From: JBAWAP01 sp049589355
GTDB taxonomy: Bacteria; Chloroflexota; Anaerolineae; VGOG01
Direction of reading: 5' to 3'
NCBI GenBank assembly: GCA_049589355.1
Contig: JBAWAP010000165.1
Coordinates: 1-23,780, forward strand
DNA length: 23,780 bases
The notes under the pieces are model-generated. The model was given only the letters and a program-made list of their open reading frames with translations. It did no database searches and had not been told where the DNA came from. Shown piece by piece: positions 19,139 to 23,780 of this stretch; position 1 is the stretch's first letter, and the number at the start of each line of letters is the position of its first letter. A program made the position numbers and the translations under genes.

Positions 19139-19167
19139 TTGTCGGAATTCAGCTTTAATGCTATAAT
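19139..19167 (+). promoter_or_regulatory. Promoter of the flippase unit
   Basis: TTGTCG (19139-19144), a 17-bp spacer and a perfect TATAAT (19162-19167), just after the terminator. Confidence 0.65.
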
Positions 19168-19173
19168 CTGCGC

Positions 19174-19492
19174 AAGACAATTTAACACGATTTGCTGTCT
19201 CTCCCTGTAAGATCAAAGCGCATCGTGATGGAAGACGCTCGCCTTGTTGTTTGATGGCCCTTTTCTCACTCTAGTGGATTACCTTTACCAATGAGTTTGC
19301 AGCTATCTCAACGGTTACAGGGATGAAACGGGGGCGTGTCTCCACACAAACCCTCAAGCTCAGTAGAGGATGAGGTTGGGCAGGCCGTCGATTATGGTTC
19401 GCCCAACTTGTTGCAAGAGTATAGGTCCCTTCCATACTGCCAACTTCATCGGAAGAGGCTCCCCGCTAGATAACGCCTAATGAAACGATTGT
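19174..19492 (+). other. Long untranslated leader before the flippase gene
   Basis: About 320 nt lie between the predicted start of transcription and ATG 19493. A hairpin, GTTGGGC (19375-19381) with GCCCAAC (19401-19407), is followed by TTGTTG but no real U-tract. No known riboswitch class is recognised and no gene is seen. Confidence 0.45.
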
Positions 19493-20950
19493 ATGTATAA
19501 ATTCCTGGCAACTACGCGCCTGAATAAGCTCACAAGGAACCTCTTGTTGCCGCGAGAGTGGCTGCGAATCACCAAGAATACATTAATGCTGATCATTGCG
19601 GGCGGTGTGGCGCAATTGAGCAATTTCCTGATCAGTGTCGTCGTTGCTCGTGAGTTCGGGGTGACAGCTTTCGGGCAGATATCGTTTGCTATTGCCCTGA
19701 CAAACTACTTCTTGGTTCTGGCCGATGCCGGCGTCGCACCCCTGGCAATCCGTGAGGTGGCGCGCAAACGTTTGGCAACATCTGATTACGCGGGACGGGT
19801 CACACTGATCAGCTTATGCCTGGCTGCTGCATCGTTTGCGTTATCGCTGCTCGTCGCAGGGCTGTTCTTTCAACCGCCTAAATCGTGGCTCATTGCTCTA
19901 TACGGGTTCCAGGCGCTGGGACTGGCACTGAACCTCTCGTGGGTGTTTCGCGCTCACGAGCGCATGGAGTTAGTAGCGCTGACCCAAGTTGTCAGCGGCG
20001 TTCTTTATGCGCTGGTCTCGCTGGCGCTCATCCGGTGGGGGCTGGGGTTGGTTGCATTGCCGTTGGCGAATCTGGCCGGGATCGGTGGAGCGGCGCTGCT
20101 AGCAGGGGTGGCTTTTCTTCGGCTATTTGGCAGGTTGCGTCTACGAATGGACTTTGGGTTTACAAAGAATTTCCTCCGGGCCTGTCTGCCCCTCGGCCTC
20201 TCGACCTTGATGGTATCTGTGTACTTTCGCTTTGATACCGTCTTGCTGTCACTTCTTAAGGGAGACACGGAGGTCGGTTACTACAACGCAGCATACCGAA
20301 TCATCTGGCTGATCGTCGGGGTACAGTGGGCCTTCTACGGGGCTATTTACCCTGCGTTGGCCAGAAAGTGGCCTGACCGGGCAGCCTTTGAGGTATTAGC
20401 CAACCGTTTACTGAGGATGATGGTTACGGTAGCGGTCCCGATGGCAGTGGGGGGCGTGATCCTCGCCCGGCCATTGTTGGATCTATTTTTTGGTCCGGCC
20501 TACGCGCCCGGGGTACGGGCCTTTCAGATCCTCATTTGCGGAACAGCAGTGAATTTCGTTTCCGGTATGTGGGGATATGGGCTAATTGCCAGCGACCGAC
20601 AGTCGCAATACATGCGGATGGAAATAGTTGTAGCAGCGACTAATCTTGCTTCGAATGCAATTCTCATTCCTCTATTTAGTTTGTATGGGGCGGCAATAGC
20701 AACGTTGATGGCGCAGGCTGTGGGTGCCTGGATAGCCTATCGCGCTTTTCGAAAGATCTTCCATATCCCACTATTCGATTATATGCCAGCAGCGGTCATC
20801 AGTGCCTTGCTGATGGGAGGACTCTTACTTGGCTTGCGCGCATTGCCGGTGCTGGTGCTGGTGCCGCTGGGTATGTTTACGTATATGGCCCTGCTTGCTG
20901 TGGGCAGTGGGATCAGGTTGAATATAACCGGAAGGAGTAACGTACTATGA
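19493..20950 (+). CDS. Wzx-type oligosaccharide flippase (MOP superfamily)
   Basis: A 485-residue polytopic inner-membrane protein with about 14 hydrophobic segments, starting near TLMLIIAGGVAQLSNFLISVVVAREFGVTAFGQISFAIALTNYFLVLADAG. That is the standard polysaccharide_synt/Wzx N-terminus. Later helices include FRFDTVLLSLLKGDTEVGYYNAAYRIIWLIVGVQWAFYGAIYPAL and GYGLIASDRQSQYMR. It would flip undecaprenyl-linked repeat units to the outer leaflet for the ligase/polymerase. ATG 19493 has no convincing ribosome-binding site, so the exact start is less certain. The stop overlaps the next ATG (ATGA). With Wzx intact and the Wzt copies decayed, export in this locus appears to rely on a Wzx/Wzy-type route. 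Confidence 0.9.
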   Translation: MYKFLATTRLNKLTRNLLLPREWLRITKNTLMLIIAGGVAQLSNFLISVVVAREFGVTAFGQISFAIALTNYFLVLADAGVAPLAIREVARKRLATSDYAGRVTLISLCLAAASFALSLLVAGLFFQPPKSWLIALYGFQALGLALNLSWVFRAHERMELVALTQVVSGVLYALVSLALIRWGLGLVALPLANLAGIGGAALLAGVAFLRLFGRLRLRMDFGFTKNFLRACLPLGLSTLMVSVYFRFDTVLLSLLKGDTEVGYYNAAYRIIWLIVGVQWAFYGAIYPALARKWPDRAAFEVLANRLLRMMVTVAVPMAVGGVILARPLLDLFFGPAYAPGVRAFQILICGTAVNFVSGMWGYGLIASDRQSQYMRMEIVVAATNLASNAILIPLFSLYGAAIATLMAQAVGAWIAYRAFRKIFHIPLFDYMPAAVISALLMGGLLLGLRALPVLVLVPLGMFTYMALLAVGSGIRLNITGRSNVL

Positions 20951-22116
20951 ACGACACAATTATCCAGGTCTTTAAGCCTTCTTTTGGAGAGGAGGAACTA
21001 GAGGCCCTGCGAGAGCCGTTCCGCACAGGTTGGATTGGTCTAGGACCAAAGACAGCGGAATTTGAGGAGGAGTTTGCTACTTATGTTGGGGCGAAATATG
21101 CAGTAGCGATGAACTCGGCTACCGCGGCGCTACACTTGGCCGTAGCGGCGTTCGGCATTGGGCCAGGTGACGAAGTGTTGGTGCCGACGATGTCATTCGT
21201 ATCCACGGCCCATGCGGTAATGTACTGTGGCGCGACACCTATATTTGTGGATATTTATCCTGACACACTGTGTATTGACCTGGATGACGCCCGGCGTAAG
21301 ATCACACCGCGCACACGAGCAATTTTCCCAGTTCATTATGGTGGTCACCCGTGTGAAATGGACGAGATCCAGCAGATAGCCGATGAACATCATCTGGTAG
21401 TAATCGAGGACGCCGCTCACGCCTGTGGCTCGATGTATAAAGGTAAGCGTATCGGTGGGTTTTCTGACGCAACCTGCTTCAGCTTCCACGCGGTGAAGAA
21501 CCTGGCTACTGGAGACGGTGGCATGGTAACTACCAACCGGATCGAGCTTGTGCGCGCCCTCAAGCGGCTAAGGTGGTGCGGGATTGACAAAAGCACCTGG
21601 GAACGCACTGAAGAGGGATTGATGGAACTAGAGACTGGCACGCGGCGATATGCGACTTATGGGTGGTACTATGAAGTTCATGATCTCGGTTACAAGTACC
21701 ACATGAATGACATCGCCGCGGCGATTGGCCTGGTGCAATTAGGCAAGTTGGAGAAGATGAACTCGCGTCGGCGTGAGATTGTGACAAGATATAATCATGC
21801 TTTTGAGGGCGTGAGCTGGATCGAGCGACCGGTGGAGAAGGAGTACGCACGGAGCGCGTTGCATAACTATGTGATCAAGACTCCGTACCGTGATGAGCTT
21901 AACGTGTACCTGAAGGAGAAAGGCATCGCCACAGGTGTCCACTATATGCCGATTCACTTACAGCCGTATTACCGTGAGCGCTGCAAAGTCACCTTGCCAG
22001 TCGCTGAAGGGATATGGCCCAGACTGCTCACCTTGCCTTTATACCCCGATCTGACCGATGAACAGGTGGAATACGTGATCAGTGCGATCGTGTCTTTTGA
22101 TGAAGGGCGCGAATGA
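20947..22116 (+). CDS. DegT/DnrJ/EryC1/StrS-family sugar aminotransferase
   Basis: A 389-residue PLP-dependent aminotransferase, usual length. The signatures run IQVFKPSFGEEELEALREPFRTGWIGLGPKTAEFEEEFA; YAVAMNSATAALHLA (phosphate-binding region); VLVPTMSFVSTAHAV; VIEDAAHACGSMYKGKRIG (Asp for the pyridine nitrogen); and CFSFHAVKNLATGDGGM, with K184 as the Schiff-base lysine. It would transfer an amino group from glutamate to a 4-keto (or 3-keto) nucleotide sugar. The keto-sugar-making dehydratase is not in the window. An acetyltransferase follows, so an N-acetylated amino sugar is the expected product. It is translationally coupled to the flippase. Confidence 0.92.
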   Translation: MNDTIIQVFKPSFGEEELEALREPFRTGWIGLGPKTAEFEEEFATYVGAKYAVAMNSATAALHLAVAAFGIGPGDEVLVPTMSFVSTAHAVMYCGATPIFVDIYPDTLCIDLDDARRKITPRTRAIFPVHYGGHPCEMDEIQQIADEHHLVVIEDAAHACGSMYKGKRIGGFSDATCFSFHAVKNLATGDGGMVTTNRIELVRALKRLRWCGIDKSTWERTEEGLMELETGTRRYATYGWYYEVHDLGYKYHMNDIAAAIGLVQLGKLEKMNSRRREIVTRYNHAFEGVSWIERPVEKEYARSALHNYVIKTPYRDELNVYLKEKGIATGVHYMPIHLQPYYRERCKVTLPVAEGIWPRLLTLPLYPDLTDEQVEYVISAIVSFDEGRE

Positions 22117-22184
22117 TGCCCAAGATAGGCTTGGCCGCAGTACACTGCTTGCCTGGCCTGTAGGCACCATCGTGGAGGAGGAGC

Positions 22185-22787
22185 ATGATCATCGGTAGGA
22201 AGGTTCGTCTTCGGCGACCCGAGAATCGTAGCAAGGATCACGAAGCTATCGTCGCCTGGCGTAACGATCCGTGGATAAAGTCCTTCTTTTTCGAAGAAGA
22301 GCCTATTTCGTTGGACTCGCATCTAGCGTGGTATGATAAAATAGCACAAGATCCTAGCCAGCGATTCTATGTGATAGATGCTTTGATCCAATGTGGAACA
22401 CCAAACACTAAGCTCGATCCACCGATCTTAATTGGTACCACCAGTTTGTTAAACATTGACTGGCGGAACCGTACAGCCGAATACGGGCGTTTGCTAATCG
22501 GACATCCCGAATACATAGGGGGGGGATATGGGAAAGAAGCAGAATATCTACTACTGGACTACGCTTTTAATCATTTGAACTTGAATAAAGTGTGGGGTGA
22601 TGTTATTGTTGGAAATGAGGCCGTCTTGAACTTGCATCGCAAGACGGGTTGTAGAGAAGAAGGATTGCTCCGGCAGCAAATCTTTAAGCATGGCAAGTAT
22701 CTGGATCTTGTCAGAGTGGGGTGGCTGGCTGAGGAATTCCGAGCGATCCAGCCTGAACTAAAGCGGAGTCTGGGATTCATTGAGTAG
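22185..22787 (+). CDS. GNAT-family N-acetyltransferase, probably acting on an amino sugar nucleotide
   Basis: A 200-residue protein from ATG 22185 with a GGAGGAGGAG box. GNAT motifs: VRLRRPENRSKDHEAIVAWRNDPWIKSFFF at the N-terminus; a core strand ILIGTTSLLNIDWRNRTAEYGRLLIG; the acetyl-CoA loop YIGGGYGKEAEYLLLDYAFNHLNLNKVWGDVIVGNEAVLNLHRKTGCREEGLLRQ. That last stretch is the RimJ/PseH-like pattern. Sitting directly after a DegT aminotransferase, it likely acetylates the newly introduced amino group, as PseH does in pseudaminic-acid synthesis. This substrate is inferred from context. A run of eight G residues (22518-22525) lies within the acetyl-CoA loop codons. Confidence 0.82.
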   Translation: MIIGRKVRLRRPENRSKDHEAIVAWRNDPWIKSFFFEEEPISLDSHLAWYDKIAQDPSQRFYVIDALIQCGTPNTKLDPPILIGTTSLLNIDWRNRTAEYGRLLIGHPEYIGGGYGKEAEYLLLDYAFNHLNLNKVWGDVIVGNEAVLNLHRKTGCREEGLLRQQIFKHGKYLDLVRVGWLAEEFRAIQPELKRSLGFIE

Positions 22788-22831
22788 TTTCGTCTTCTCA
22801 TCATTTGCTTTGACAGGGAGGCAAGCAACAG

Positions 22832-23780
22832 ATGCCGAAATTAAGCCTGATCACCCTTTGCTACAATCAGGCCCCTTTTCTCCTGGAGCGCATTCGCTCC
22901 ATTCGGGCTCAGACGTTTCAGGATTTTGAATGGATCGTAATTGACGATTGCTCCACAGATGATAGCGCATACATCCTTCAGCGTGAACTTGGCACTGACC
23001 CACGGGTCAAGAAGCTGATTTTTCATGAACGCAATCTCGGGGCGCATCCTTCTTTTAATGAGGCAATATCGCTGTGTGAGGGGGAATACGTCTATCACGC
23101 GGCTGGCGATGATTCTTGTAGTCCGAGGCTGTTCCATCGGGAAATAGAAACCCTGGACGCGAGCCCCAACGTAGCATTTGTGCACACAGCATATCGAGTA
23201 ATTGACCGCGAGGGTCATACAGTGAAAGAAGTGTTCCCATACCCTCACGATTGCGTACATACAGGTGTTGAAGAGTTCAAGCAGCTTATCCGTTTTAGGT
23301 ATCTCATCTGCAGCGCATCCGTAATGTTTCGACTTGCATCCTATAGGGAAGTTGGCGGTATATCCAATGATTTGATTTTTGCCGGTGATTCGGAACTCTG
23401 GCTATTATTCGCGGCCCATTATGATGTTGCATATATTGCAGAGCCGCTGATGTATTGGCGACGACACCCCAACGCATTGTCAGCCCATTCCATTGTGACG
23501 CCTGAAGGCGCGACAGAGTATTACCGTATGCTTGACCGCTTATTTACGCGGATATCAAAAGATCGGGATGACATACAGCGGCTTCGGCGATATGCTATTC
23601 GCTATGTCTCTACATATTGGATGCCCGGTATCTGGGCTTGGTGGCTAATGGCTAGACGATCACCACGGATGGCGTTGAGGATATTTTTGGAATCGGTCAG
23701 ATATGATCCGGGGTTCTTGTTTGATGTCAGAACGCCTCTCTATTTGGCAGACAATTTTGGGCGCAGACTCATTCGGCGAC
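22832..23780 (+). CDS. GT2-family glycosyltransferase (3' end beyond the window)
   Basis: An open frame of 316 complete codons from ATG 22832, with GGGAGG 10 bp upstream, running off the right edge. GT-A motifs: MPKLSLITLCYNQAPFLLERIRSIRAQTFQDFEWIVIDDCSTDDS; NLGAHPSFNEAISLCEGEYVYHAAGDDSC (D-D as the metal-binding pair); later AGDSELWLLFAAHYDVAYIAEPLMYWRRHPNALS, the acceptor-side D-x-E-L-W motif. Helix-like basic segments follow (RRYAIRYVSTYWMPGIWAWWLMARRS). It closes the flippase/aminotransferase/acetyltransferase unit and probably adds a sugar to the repeat unit. The donor is unknown. Confidence 0.87.
   Translation, partial: MPKLSLITLCYNQAPFLLERIRSIRAQTFQDFEWIVIDDCSTDDSAYILQRELGTDPRVKKLIFHERNLGAHPSFNEAISLCEGEYVYHAAGDDSCSPRLFHREIETLDASPNVAFVHTAYRVIDREGHTVKEVFPYPHDCVHTGVEEFKQLIRFRYLICSASVMFRLASYREVGGISNDLIFAGDSELWLLFAAHYDVAYIAEPLMYWRRHPNALSAHSIVTPEGATEYYRMLDRLFTRISKDRDDIQRLRRYAIRYVSTYWMPGIWAWWLMARRSPRMALRIFLESVRYDPGFLFDVRTPLYLADNFGRRLIRR

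Noticed and set aside
1..23780. Insertion sequences, tRNAs or phage attachment sites
   Set aside because: No transposase, integrase, tRNA cloverleaf or flanking direct repeats could be recognised despite the mosaic structure.

Overview
This is a piece of bacterial chromosome built around cell-surface polysaccharide synthesis. The gene content, the frequent TTG/GTG starts, the cohesin/FG-GAP secreted protein and the dense dispersed micro-repeats (CCTTCG, a short spacer, then CTCAGG) all resemble what I know of uncultured Chloroflexota (Anaerolineae-like). That placement is an inference; the window contains no rRNA or other marker gene.

Minus-strand half (about 11150 down to 1). A divergent promoter region at 11124-11315 separates two units. 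Leftwards it starts with a NusG/RfaH-type antitermination factor. Next come a broken Wzz plus tyrosine-kinase relic, a UDP-glucuronate 4-epimerase-like SDR, and a GDP-mannose 3,5-epimerase-like SDR. Beyond these lies a mosaic: four decayed, partly duplicated fragments of a Wzt-type polysaccharide ABC-exporter ATPase, plus a fifth N-terminal stub fused to a glycosyltransferase tail. These alternate with three toxin-antitoxin-type pairs (MazEF-like, MNT/HEPN, TumA/TumE-like), an unrecognised small gene, a hypothetical protein and an intact GT4 glycosyltransferase.

Plus-strand half (about 11287 to the end). It holds an O-antigen-ligase/polymerase with C-terminal TPRs coupled to an ExoA-like GT2, then a stand-alone Wzz-type chain-length protein with its own promoter. 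Next is a near-consensus promoter feeding a GEMM-I (cyclic di-GMP-I) riboswitch and a terminator, upstream of a secreted cohesin-like/FG-GAP-repeat protein. The last unit has its own promoter and encodes a Wzx-type flippase, a DegT aminotransferase, a GNAT acetyltransferase and a GT2 that runs off the window. Together these genes would make nucleotide sugars, build repeat units, flip them, polymerise and length-control them, and display a c-di-GMP-controlled surface protein.

The most unusual features are these. (1) The riboswitch carries an extra 12+7 bp hairpin inside its P3 arm. (2) 24-bp REP-like units sit in frame inside genes, adding 8 residues each. (3) Three Wzt relics share a REP at exactly the same site, and in one of them a second REP is nested within the first. 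(4) Heptanucleotide tandem tracts sit inside coding sequence. (5) Wzt relics and toxin-antitoxin pairs alternate end to end.
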